Below, piece after piece: positions 40,568-47,749 of a stretch of DNA of 64,000 nucleotides (position 1 is the stretch's first letter; every line of letters starts with the position of its first letter). A program made the position numbers and the translations under genes. Source of the stretch: an uncultured Rickettsiales bacterium (GTDB taxonomy: Bacteria; Pseudomonadota; Alphaproteobacteria; Rs-D84); the NCBI GenBank assembly GCA_900546225.1, contig URBZ01000004.1:7481-71480 (forward strand), given 5' to 3'. The notes under the pieces are model-generated. The model saw only the letters and a list, made by a program, of their open reading frames with translations, was not told the origin of the DNA and searched no databases.

Positions 40568-40595
40568 TTGTTGTTCAGGCATTATCTGGTATAAT
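40568..40595 (+). promoter_or_regulatory. Promoter of the ASCH gene, predicted leaderless
   Basis: TTGTTG (40568-40573), 16-bp spacer, TATAAT (40590-40595). The ATG is 7 bp after the -10. Confidence 0.65.
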
Positions 40596-40601
40596 ATCTG
40601 T

Positions 40602-40883
40602 ATGAAAAAATTACATTTGGTTTTGGCGGGGCGGTGGTACGACAAAATTGCGCGTGGGGACAAGACGTCTGAGTATCGCGAATGTAAACCATACTGGAAT
40701 GACAGGTTGGGGCGCATTGCGCGTGATATTGATTCGGGCGTACGGTATAGTGTAGTGTTTCATCGTGGCTATACGGCGCGCACCATGGAATTTGTAATTG
40801 ATAGTGTTGCCGTGACAACCGCTAAAAATGATTTGAATTTGCCGCGCGTGTGGGAAATAAAACTGGGCATGCGCGTAAAATAA
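40602..40883 (+). CDS. ASCH-domain protein
   Basis: 93 residues forming nearly the whole ASCH domain: LHLVLAGRWYDKIARGDKTSEYRECKPYW, then VVFHRGYTARTMEFVIDSV and a closing WEIKLGM. ASCH domains have an RNA-binding PUA-like fold; some members act on modified nucleosides or as RNases. The usual GxKxxExR-type motif is visible in GDKTSEYRE. The gene stands alone just after the tRNA-Lys segment, with its own promoter and no 5' leader. Function beyond the domain is not assigned. Confidence 0.78.
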   Translation: MKKLHLVLAGRWYDKIARGDKTSEYRECKPYWNDRLGRIARDIDSGVRYSVVFHRGYTARTMEFVIDSVAVTTAKNDLNLPRVWEIKLGMRVK

Positions 40884-41009
40884 TCTGGTTGTATTACTGG
40901 GCACGTACCGTGGAATCCATACCTATGCAAAGATGATATTTGCTCTGATAGAATCACAGTGTTGACATGAAACTGTTTTTATAACCATAAAAACCTAAAA
41001 GGAGCAAAA

Positions 41010-41618
41010 ATGAAAAAAATAGTTATTTCAACACTGGCCGTACTGATGGCGTGCCCAGCGTTTGCCGGCACACAAAAGGGTGGCAGTGATTGGCAGATGT
41101 TTGGTCTGGATCCATACATCGCGTTACGCGGTGGTTTGGGTTACACCAACATGAATTACAGTTATAATGACCACAAAGAAGCCATGTCTGATATGGAATG
41201 GCAGGGACGTGCGGCATTAGGTTTGGCAATTTGCGACACCGTTCGCAGTGAAGTTGAGTGGTCTTTCTTTAGCAAGGTAAAAGACAACGATACATTTGGC
41301 ACAACCAAAAAAGTTGATGTCGATACAAAGTTGCAGACATTGTTGATGAATACTTACTGGGAATTTGGTGGCTATCACACCGTTCGCCCATTCGTTGGTC
41401 TGGGGGTCGGCGCGGCATTTTCCGAAGTTACACGTAAAGTCCCAGCCGTTCGCGATCATCACCAAGATCGTGGCAGTGTCGCCGCAATGGGAACATTGGG
41501 TATGACATTCGAAATGGAATACTTTGCGGTTGATTTGGCGGCGCGTTACACATACGCAGATGTCAATTCCGGCCTGCATAACTTTGGTGGTGACGTTGGT
41601 ATCAGATTTATGTTCTGA
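41010..41618 (+). CDS. Outer-membrane beta-barrel protein (Omp25/opacity type)
   Basis: 202 residues with a signal peptide (MKKIVISTLAVLMACPAFA). Eight-strand barrel pattern: DPYIALRGGLGYTNMNYSY, GRAALGLAICDTVRSEVEWSF, RPFVGLGVGAAFSEV, FAVDLAARYTYADV, ending GDVGIRFMF with the C-terminal Phe. This resembles the small OmpA-like/opacity barrels of alphaproteobacteria. AAAAGGAG is the ribosome site. A TTGACA occurs at 40962-40967 but its -10 is not clear. A terminator and the 12-bp core repeat follow. Confidence 0.72.
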   Translation: MKKIVISTLAVLMACPAFAGTQKGGSDWQMFGLDPYIALRGGLGYTNMNYSYNDHKEAMSDMEWQGRAALGLAICDTVRSEVEWSFFSKVKDNDTFGTTKKVDVDTKLQTLLMNTYWEFGGYHTVRPFVGLGVGAAFSEVTRKVPAVRDHHQDRGSVAAMGTLGMTFEMEYFAVDLAARYTYADVNSGLHNFGGDVGIRFMF

Positions 41619-41639
41619 TAGAAAAACTGGCGTGCTTGA

Positions 41640-41666
41640 ACACCCGCATTTATTGCGGGTGTTTTT
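41640..41666 (+). terminator. Terminator after the opacity-type barrel
   Basis: ACACCCGCA / TGCGGGTGT, 9 bp, 5-nt loop, T5. Confidence 0.88.
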
Positions 41667-41668
41667 AT

Positions 41669-41690
41669 GCGCTATGTGCATGAAATCCGG
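41669..41690 (+). repeat. Dispersed intergenic repeat, copy 1
   Basis: Core GCGCTATGTGCA followed by TGAAATCCGG. It is identical over 22 bp to copy 2. It lies directly after a terminator, about 50 bp past a stop codon. Confidence 0.75.
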
Positions 41691-41770
41691 CGTTTTATGA
41701 TTTGTGTCCTGTGGAAAATATTATGCCGTAATTGATATTATTTTTTTGTAAAACCAAGGGGGATTTTATT

Positions 41771-43399
41771 ATGGCAAATGCAGGAAAGAGTTTAATCCGC
41801 CGCCGCGCGTCGGCGACAGATGTTTATATTATCGGTGGTGGTGTTGGGGCATTGGCGGCGTCAGTATATCTGATTCGTGATGCGCATGTTCCGGGTAAAA
41901 ATATTCATATACTGGAAACATTACCGGTTGCCGGTGGCAGTTTGGACGGTACGGGGGACGCGCGCCGTGGGTATATGATACGTGGTGGGCGAATGTTGAA
42001 TATACCGACGTATGAATGTTTCCAAGATATGATAAGTGCCGTACCATCGATTGAATTTGATGACATTGATATGGAACGCGAGTTCTTGAATTTTAATGAT
42101 GAGTTCAAGACGCATTCGCGTGCGCGACTGGTAAATGCCGATGGGTCAAAGGTTGATGTGACGCGTATGGGATTTTCGACGTCTGACCGGTTGGAAATGG
42201 AAAAGTTGATACTGGTCGACAGTGAAAAGTCACTGGGCGCAAAGCGCATAGACGAGGTTTTTAGCAAGCATTTTTTTGAAACCAATTTCTGGCTGATGTG
42301 GCAAACGACGTTTGCGTTTCAACCGTGGTCCAGTGCGGCGGAACTGCGTCGGTATATGTTGCGCTTTATGCATGAATTTCCGCGTATACACACGTTGGCG
42401 GGTGTCGCGCGCACGGCATTTAATCAATACGATTCGGTTGTGCGCCCAATAGAACAATGGTTGGCCGCACATGGGGTTCAGATTTCATTTAATACGACCG
42501 TAACTGATGTGAACTTTGCGGTTGATAAATCTGGGAACAAGGTTGCTGATAAAATCGTGTGCACGGTGCAGGGCGGCAAGGAACGCGTAATAAATGTGCG
42601 TCCAACAGACATTGTTTTGATGACCAACGGGTGTATGACCGACAATTCGAACGAGGCCGATACCGACACCGTTGCGAAGTATAATCGTGACAGCACCGCG
42701 CCGTCATTTGAACTGTGGCGACGTATCGCGCGCGGTCGCCCCGAATTTGGTAATCCAGAGGTGTTTTGTGGCCGGCCCGACGAGAGTATGTGGATGTCAT
42801 TTACAACCACGATAAACAATAATCCTGATGTTTTGGGTTATATTCAAAAGTTCACCACAAATCACCCAGGGGGTGGGGCGTTGGTTACATTCCGCGAATC
42901 GGCATGGCGTCTGTCCATTGTCGTGGCGCGTCAACCGCATTTCAAAAATCAGCCGGCCGATACGAACATATTCTGGGGTTATTCGTTGAATATGTTTGTT
43001 GATGGTGATTATGTGAAAAAGCCGATGTATAAATGCACGGGGCGTGAAATAATGACCGAATTGATGGGGCATCTGCATGTGCCCAAAAAACAGCAATCGG
43101 ACATGATGCGTGGCGTAATTTGTCGTACCAGCATTATGCCGTACATCAATTCCCAATTCCAGCCGCGGCGCGCAGGTGACCGACCCGATGTAAATCCACA
43201 TGGATATGAAAACTTTGCGTTCGTCAGCCAGTTTGCCGAACAGCCCGATGATGTCGTGTTTACCATGGAATATTCTGTGCGTGCCGCACAACGGGCGGTG
43301 TATTATCTGATGGGAATTGATAAAGATTTAACACCGATAAACAAGCATCAATATTCACCCAGAACGCTGTTAAAATCGTTCTTGAAATTGCACAGTTGA
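41771..43399 (+). CDS. ohyA: Oleate hydratase (myosin-cross-reactive antigen family)
   Basis: FAD-dependent hydratase adding water to the 9-cis double bond of oleate (10-hydroxystearate), 542 residues. Seen: dinucleotide fold VYIIGGGVGALAASVYLIRD, PVAGGSLDG, and the family segments RGGRMLNIPTYECFQDM, FETNFWLMWQTTFAFQPWSSAAELRRYMLRFMHEFPRI, and NPHGYENFAFVSQFAE. ATG 41771 has AAGGGGGA 5 bp upstream. The family is best known in gut Firmicutes and detoxifies free unsaturated fatty acids. It is less usual in alphaproteobacteria, so acquisition is possible. Confidence 0.93.
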   Translation: MANAGKSLIRRRASATDVYIIGGGVGALAASVYLIRDAHVPGKNIHILETLPVAGGSLDGTGDARRGYMIRGGRMLNIPTYECFQDMISAVPSIEFDDIDMEREFLNFNDEFKTHSRARLVNADGSKVDVTRMGFSTSDRLEMEKLILVDSEKSLGAKRIDEVFSKHFFETNFWLMWQTTFAFQPWSSAAELRRYMLRFMHEFPRIHTLAGVARTAFNQYDSVVRPIEQWLAAHGVQISFNTTVTDVNFAVDKSGNKVADKIVCTVQGGKERVINVRPTDIVLMTNGCMTDNSNEADTDTVAKYNRDSTAPSFELWRRIARGRPEFGNPEVFCGRPDESMWMSFTTTINNNPDVLGYIQKFTTNHPGGGALVTFRESAWRLSIVVARQPHFKNQPADTNIFWGYSLNMFVDGDYVKKPMYKCTGREIMTELMGHLHVPKKQQSDMMRGVICRTSIMPYINSQFQPRRAGDRPDVNPHGYENFAFVSQFAEQPDDVVFTMEYSVRAAQRAVYYLMGIDKDLTPINKHQYSPRTLLKSFLKLHS

Positions 43400-43404
43400 A
43401 AAAC

Positions 43405-43433
43405 TTGACCGCGGGTAAAATTGTATTTATAAT
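43405..43433 (+). promoter_or_regulatory. Promoter of the DUF2798-like leader
   Basis: TTGACC (43405-43410), 17-bp spacer, TATAAT (43428-43433), beginning 5 bp after the ohyA stop. Transcription start predicted near 43440. Confidence 0.75.
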
Positions 43434-43439
43434 GCCCAG

Positions 43440-43511
43440 CACAAATTTCAAGAAACAATAACAACGCGCAGTGCCTGTAACACATAAGTCCAGTTGCAGG
43501 CACTGTTTTTT
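43440..43511 (+). ncRNA. Approx. 70-nt leader or small RNA ending in a terminator
   Basis: From the predicted start, about 29 nt of A/C-rich unstructured sequence leads into CAGTGCCTG (43469-43477) paired with CAGGCACTG (43497-43505), then T6. The terminator ends 12 bp before the ATG of the next gene. It is either an attenuator for that gene or a free-standing small RNA. Confidence 0.55.
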
Positions 43512-43523
43512 ATGGGGTAAAAC

Positions 43524-43961
43524 ATGAGTAATATTCATATCAAACCAGAAACAAAAATCGAATCGGTCGTGTTTTGTTTGGCAAACAGTTTTATTATGGT
43601 CATTGGTATGATGACATTGAATCTGTGGATTCATGGTGCGCTGAATGTGGCGACGTTCTGCGGTGGTTTCTTGCCGATATATGCGTTTGCGGTCGCGCTG
43701 AATTTCTTTATTGTTGTGCCGATGGTACAACGGGTGGCGGTTCGATTCGGTATAATGCGATATATTCCGTTTATGATGACGGCGTGTATGGCGGGAACAA
43801 TGACGTTTGTTGCGCCAATTATTGAAACGGGACACATGATAAATTTGGTGCAATATTTGATTGCGTTTCCGCGTAATTATATTGCCGCATTTTTATTACA
43901 AAATATGTTGGCAATGCCGTTTGCGGTGCGTACATTGTTGTACATAAAACGCATAGCATAA
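43524..43961 (+). CDS. Four-span membrane protein, DUF2798-like
   Basis: 145 residues with four hydrophobic spans in two hairpins: VVFCLANSFIMVIGMMTLNLWI, FLPIYAFAVALNFFIVVP, then PFMMTACMAGTMTFVAP and YIAAFLLQNMLAMPF. This duplicated two-span layout resembles DUF2798 proteins, whose function is unknown. Its ribosome site (GGGG) begins straight after the leader terminator, so translation of any read-through RNA is direct. The core repeat starts 4 bp after the stop. Confidence 0.6.
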   Translation: MSNIHIKPETKIESVVFCLANSFIMVIGMMTLNLWIHGALNVATFCGGFLPIYAFAVALNFFIVVPMVQRVAVRFGIMRYIPFMMTACMAGTMTFVAPIIETGHMINLVQYLIAFPRNYIAAFLLQNMLAMPFAVRTLLYIKRIA

Positions 43962-43965
43962 AAAC

Positions 43966-43987
43966 GCGCTATGTGCATGAAATCCGG
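43966..43987 (+). repeat. Dispersed intergenic repeat, copy 2
   Basis: Core GCGCTATGTGCA, 4 bp after the stop codon of the DUF2798-like gene. Matches copy 1 over 22 bp. Confidence 0.75.
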
Positions 43988-44081
43988 TAATTCCTAGGGA
44001 TTCAAACCTGACGAAAAAATGTCATAAATGATATAAAATATATTGCGTATAACCCACTAAGGAACGAAAGGAGTTCTTACT

Positions 44082-44615
44082 ATGAAAACTATGTCAGGAA
44101 AATTTTTAACATTGTCTTCAATTATCGGTTTGACGGTATTGTTGGCAGGGTGCAGCACAATGTGCGGCCAGAAAAAACATCATCGCGCGCCCGCCCCAAA
44201 ACAGCAGGTAGAGGCGGTTATGTTTTATCAAACATACGAAGAAGCCGATGTAAATCGTGTTGCTGCAAAAATGTACACTCGCAGCAGCCGCGGCGGTGAA
44301 TCGGAAATGGGGACAATTAAATTTGCCGAAACAGATGCTGGCCTGAAAATGGAAGTTGATTTGAAAGACCTGCGCCCTGGCAAAGTTTATACAATGCGCA
44401 TACATCAATGCAGCCCATGCACCAGTGGCATGTGTTGCAGCAATTCCGCAATGCCAATGACATTGCCAACATTGAAAATTGCCAATGCCGGCAGATTGCA
44501 GGAATCGTTCATGATTCGTGGCCTGACCGCGCAACAACTGAACAATGCAAAATTGTATCTGGAACGTGACGGTGGTTACAAAGCCGCATGGGGTACAATC
44601 GGTCAAGCGTGGTAA
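44082..44615 (+). CDS. Cys-rich lipoprotein, possibly Cu/Zn-SOD-like fold
   Basis: 177 residues with a lipoprotein signal ending in VLLAGC (about residues 19-24). The body recalls the SodC beta-barrel: MGTIKFAETDAGLKMEVDLKDLRPGKVYTMRIHQCSPC, with a late strand GYKAAWGTIGQ. However, the metal-binding HxH reads RIH and a cluster CSPCTSGMCC occupies the following loop. If the SOD relation is right, the catalytic site is lost and a thiol-rich metal or redox site may have replaced it. The relation is uncertain. AAAGGAG ribosome site; terminator downstream. Confidence 0.55.
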   Translation: MKTMSGKFLTLSSIIGLTVLLAGCSTMCGQKKHHRAPAPKQQVEAVMFYQTYEEADVNRVAAKMYTRSSRGGESEMGTIKFAETDAGLKMEVDLKDLRPGKVYTMRIHQCSPCTSGMCCSNSAMPMTLPTLKIANAGRLQESFMIRGLTAQQLNNAKLYLERDGGYKAAWGTIGQAW

Positions 44616-44642
44616 TTTTTGATTTTCGGTTTCGACACAAAT

Positions 44643-44665
44643 GCCCCCGTATGGGGGCGTTTTTA
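44643..44665 (+). terminator. Terminator after the Cys-rich lipoprotein
   Basis: GCCCCC-GTAT-GGGGGC, then GTTTTT. Confidence 0.85.
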
Positions 44666-44689
44666 TTACTTTAAGAAATATTTCTTATG

Positions 44690-44698
44690 TGCTAATCT
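44690..44698 (+). promoter_or_regulatory. Extended -10 of the autotransporter gene, predicted leaderless
   Basis: TG-C-TAATCT ends 7 bp before the ATG at 44705. No Shine-Dalgarno. Confidence 0.5.
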
Positions 44699-44704
44699 GG
44701 GCAC

Positions 44705-46237
44705 ATGCGGTGTGCGGGAATATTTCCTTTTGCAATAATTTCTGTGTTGTGCGCGGCGAATGCTGACGCGGTCAGTATTTCGCGTGATGTAATTGCCGCG
44801 CGTGTGATATGGAACGAAAATGTCGAAATTCGCCGTGGCGCAAGTGTGCGTGTTGATAACATATTTACAAATTCGTCTATTGTTCTGGAAAACGATGGGT
44901 CACTGGTTGGCAATATGAATGTTTGTTCTGGGTGCGAATTGTATATTCGCAATCGGGGACAAATGGACGTGAATTTTGATAGCGCGGCGTCGGTTGTACA
45001 ACTGGTGAGTTCGCAGGCAGATATAAACAGCATCGCGTCCAATGTTGCACCCGATGTATTGGTGCGTAACGCAAATATGTTGTCTATGTCGGGGATTTTG
45101 GAAATCCGCCACGAAAATATTATTTTGGAAAATTCGTCAATCTTGTTTGATGTGAACGCGCCGGTCGTGGCGAACGTGCGCGGGAATGTTGATTTGTATA
45201 TTACGGACATTTCGCGTTTGGCGGGTGCACCACTGTTGTGTGATATTGGTGATACGGGTCGGGTGTCGGTGATTGCAAATCTGTCTAATCCATTGATGGC
45301 GATACATACATATGCGCGCGATGATACGGTGTATGCCGATATGGTTCGTGAAACGGATTATTCAAAAATATTAAAAGATGATACAGGTGCGTTTATAAAT
45401 TCTGTTCGGTATGCCAGACCAAGTGATAAATTGGTGCGTGCATTGGACGATGCGAATAATATGCGCGAATTGCGTGATGTTATGTCGCGTTCGGTGCGTA
45501 TAAATCCGATAAATTTAATGCGGCCTGTGCGGGCAATTTCTGACTTTATCGATTTGGGTCAAAATCCCGCTATGCCGCTCTCAGCTCTATCGACAGCGGG
45601 AATGATTGTTTATAATGATGACTTTACAATCGAAACGATTGGCGGTGCGGTTGGTGCGAAATTTACCGATTCGTTTGGTGTAAAAATTGATGGTTATGTT
45701 GGACGCATCGATGCCAGTGATGATATAAATGATTTTGCCGCACGGTTATATGGTGCAACACTGCATACGTATTATGATAATGGCGAACTGTTCGGTATGA
45801 TGCATGCGGGCGCGACGGTTGCAAAGTTTGATACGGATTTTGTGTATGCCGGTAATAATAAAATTGATACCGCACCAGATGGTACAAATTATTATGGTGG
45901 GTTCAGTTTAGGCGCGCGTATGAATGCGGGTGATAAATTCGTGTTTGCACCAATCGCAGGAATAACAATGTCGCGTGCATCGGTTGCGGAACAACGTGAT
46001 ACCGATACCCGTGAATATGTTGGGCTAAATATTACCACAGGGGCAGGGGACGCGCATTTGAAATATGAATATGGTGCGCAGGTGCGTGCGGATACCGATG
46101 GTGGTGTTGCTGCAATTACCCGTATGTCCGTTTGGTCGGTGGCAGATGCCGCGGGCGGTGACGTTCAAATTGGCGTGATAAATAATACGCTTGGTACATC
46201 GTACCAAGCGAGAATATCACTGCGTGCAGATTTCTGA
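44705..46237 (+). CDS. Autotransporter-like outer-membrane protein
   Basis: 510 residues: signal peptide (MRCAGIFPFAIISVLCAANADA), an N-terminal passenger of short repeated beta-strands rich in Asn/Val (about 25-210, a small beta-helix), and a C-terminal barrel (about 270-510) with alternating strands such as FGVKIDGYVGRID, NYYGGFSLGARMNAGDKFVFAPIAGITMSR and a last strand YQARISLRADF ending in Phe. Short for the class. The last strand contains a perfect inverted repeat (see 46188). Convergent with miaB, 3 bp apart. Confidence 0.75.
   Translation: MRCAGIFPFAIISVLCAANADAVSISRDVIAARVIWNENVEIRRGASVRVDNIFTNSSIVLENDGSLVGNMNVCSGCELYIRNRGQMDVNFDSAASVVQLVSSQADINSIASNVAPDVLVRNANMLSMSGILEIRHENIILENSSILFDVNAPVVANVRGNVDLYITDISRLAGAPLLCDIGDTGRVSVIANLSNPLMAIHTYARDDTVYADMVRETDYSKILKDDTGAFINSVRYARPSDKLVRALDDANNMRELRDVMSRSVRINPINLMRPVRAISDFIDLGQNPAMPLSALSTAGMIVYNDDFTIETIGGAVGAKFTDSFGVKIDGYVGRIDASDDINDFAARLYGATLHTYYDNGELFGMMHAGATVAKFDTDFVYAGNNKIDTAPDGTNYYGGFSLGARMNAGDKFVFAPIAGITMSRASVAEQRDTDTREYVGLNITTGAGDAHLKYEYGAQVRADTDGGVAAITRMSVWSVADAAGGDVQIGVINNTLGTSYQARISLRADF
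46188..46210 (-). terminator. Intragenic hairpin, probable miaB terminator
   Basis: A perfect 10-bp stem CGCTTGGTAC/GTACCAAGCG with 3-nt loop lies inside the last codons of the autotransporter gene. Read on minus it is followed by TATTATTTAT, so it may end the miaB transcript. Confidence 0.5.
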
Positions 46238-46240
46238 TTT

Positions 46241-47542
46241 TTATTCGCCCACTAATTCACCACGCAGGGACGCCTTGTTCGCGGCGGTGATTTTTATATT
46301 CGCCATTGTTGGCGCGGTGGTGTCTGCATCAACCACGCATTGTTGCATGTACGGTGTGCGATATATCATGTGGCGACCGGTTTTGTCGGGCCCTTCGCAC
46401 AGGCATGGCAAAATGCGCCCAACACATGCGGTGTTAAAGTCACGCTGTAATTCATTCAAATAACTGTCCAGTTTGGCCAGACGCGCAGCCTTGATATTTT
46501 CGGGTATCTGGTCTGGCATAACCGCGGCCGCGGTATGTGGGCGGGGTGAATATTTGAACGAGTATGAATTGATGTATTTTATCTGTTTGGCGATTTGCAT
46601 CGTTTGTTCAAAATCATCATCTGTTTCGCCAGGGAATCCAACGATAAAGTCACTGGAAATTTGAATGTCCGGACGCGCGCGACGTAATTTGTCAACTATA
46701 TCTATATATAGATTTAACGAATATGGACGGTTCATTCTTGTCAATACATTGGGCGAACCACTTTGTATAGGCATATTCAAAAACGGCAGTAACTTTGGTT
46801 CAATTGCAAACATTTCAATCAAATCGTCGGTCATTTCTGTTGGGTAACTGGACGTAAAGCGTATGCGTTTGACTGCGTCCAATTTCGCGGTTGCGCGAAT
46901 CAAATCCGACAGACGCCACAGTTTGCCATTTGCATCTGTATATTTATAGCCATTGACGTTTTGACCCAGAAAGCATATTTCAATCGCGCCGGTGTTTGCG
47001 GCGTGCGTAACATCGCGCATCACATCGTCATAGGGACGCGAAACCTCGCGCCCACGGGTGTATGGAACGATGCAGTATGTGCAACAGTGATTGCAACCCT
47101 CTTGGATTGGAATGTATGCGACAACAGGGCTGCGCGTCATTTGTGGTAATTCATCAAATTTTTCCAGACCGCCCAAGTCAATGTTTAACAAACGTGCGTC
47201 TGGGTTGTCCAGAATTTCGGGCAGTTTATGATAACTCTGTGGGCCCAATACGAAATTCAAATCCGGAATCCGGCGAAATGCGTCCGCCCCAGATTCGCGC
47301 GCGACGCAACCAACAATGCCAAACAGGGCAGAGGGCTTTTTTGCCTTGCGTACACGTCCCAGTGCAGAGAAAACTTTATCCGTTGCCTTGGCGCGGACGG
47401 CACATGTATTCAATATAATAATGTCGGCATCGGCAAGATTATCAGTTTGTGTTAATCCGCGCGCTGATAACATTGCCGCAATACGCTGGCCGTCATAGAC
47501 ATTCATCTGACAGCCAAATGTCTGGATAAAGAATTTCTGCAT
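46241..47542 (-). CDS. miaB: tRNA-2-methylthio-N6-dimethylallyladenosine synthase MiaB
   Basis: Radical-SAM methylthiotransferase acting on position A37 of tRNAs. 433 residues. N-terminal domain QTFGCQMNVYDGQRIAAML, LNTCAVR and IVGCVAR carry the three Cys of the auxiliary cluster. The radical SAM motif is GCNHCCTYCIVPYTRG. TRAM domain at the C-terminus. It begins 9 bp after the 57-residue protein's stop on the same strand. Confidence 0.95.
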   Translation of the reverse strand: MQKFFIQTFGCQMNVYDGQRIAAMLSARGLTQTDNLADADIIILNTCAVRAKATDKVFSALGRVRKAKKPSALFGIVGCVARESGADAFRRIPDLNFVLGPQSYHKLPEILDNPDARLLNIDLGGLEKFDELPQMTRSPVVAYIPIQEGCNHCCTYCIVPYTRGREVSRPYDDVMRDVTHAANTGAIEICFLGQNVNGYKYTDANGKLWRLSDLIRATAKLDAVKRIRFTSSYPTEMTDDLIEMFAIEPKLLPFLNMPIQSGSPNVLTRMNRPYSLNLYIDIVDKLRRARPDIQISSDFIVGFPGETDDDFEQTMQIAKQIKYINSYSFKYSPRPHTAAAVMPDQIPENIKAARLAKLDSYLNELQRDFNTACVGRILPCLCEGPDKTGRHMIYRTPYMQQCVVDADTTAPTMANIKITAANKASLRGELVGE

Positions 47543-47551
47543 ATCTAAACT

Positions 47552-47725
47552 TTATTTTTGTTTTGTATGTTCGTTGCGGATTTTTTTGCTGCGCGTTGCC
47601 TGAACGCGTTGAGCACGGGCGTATGCGCGTGCGGCATCGCGCGGGATTTCGGGGGCATGAACATCAATCGTGCCATAACGAATACCGGTGATTGCATTGT
47701 TTTCAACGATAGTGACTGCTTTCAT
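47552..47725 (-). CDS. Small basic protein, 57 aa
   Basis: 57-codon frame between gatB and miaB on their strand. It has an AAGGAC-type ribosome site and a 24-bp gap to the gatB stop. The N-terminal part forms short strands (KAVTIVENNAITGIRYGTIDV), and the C-terminal half is a basic helix (DAARAYARAQRVQATRSKKIR). Soluble, probably nucleic-acid-binding by charge. No family recognised. Tight placement within the gatB-miaB unit supports a real gene. Confidence 0.58.
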   Translation of the reverse strand: MKAVTIVENNAITGIRYGTIDVHAPEIPRDAARAYARAQRVQATRSKKIRNEHTKQK

Positions 47726-47749
47726 TGTGCGTCCTTTTGGTTTTTGTGG

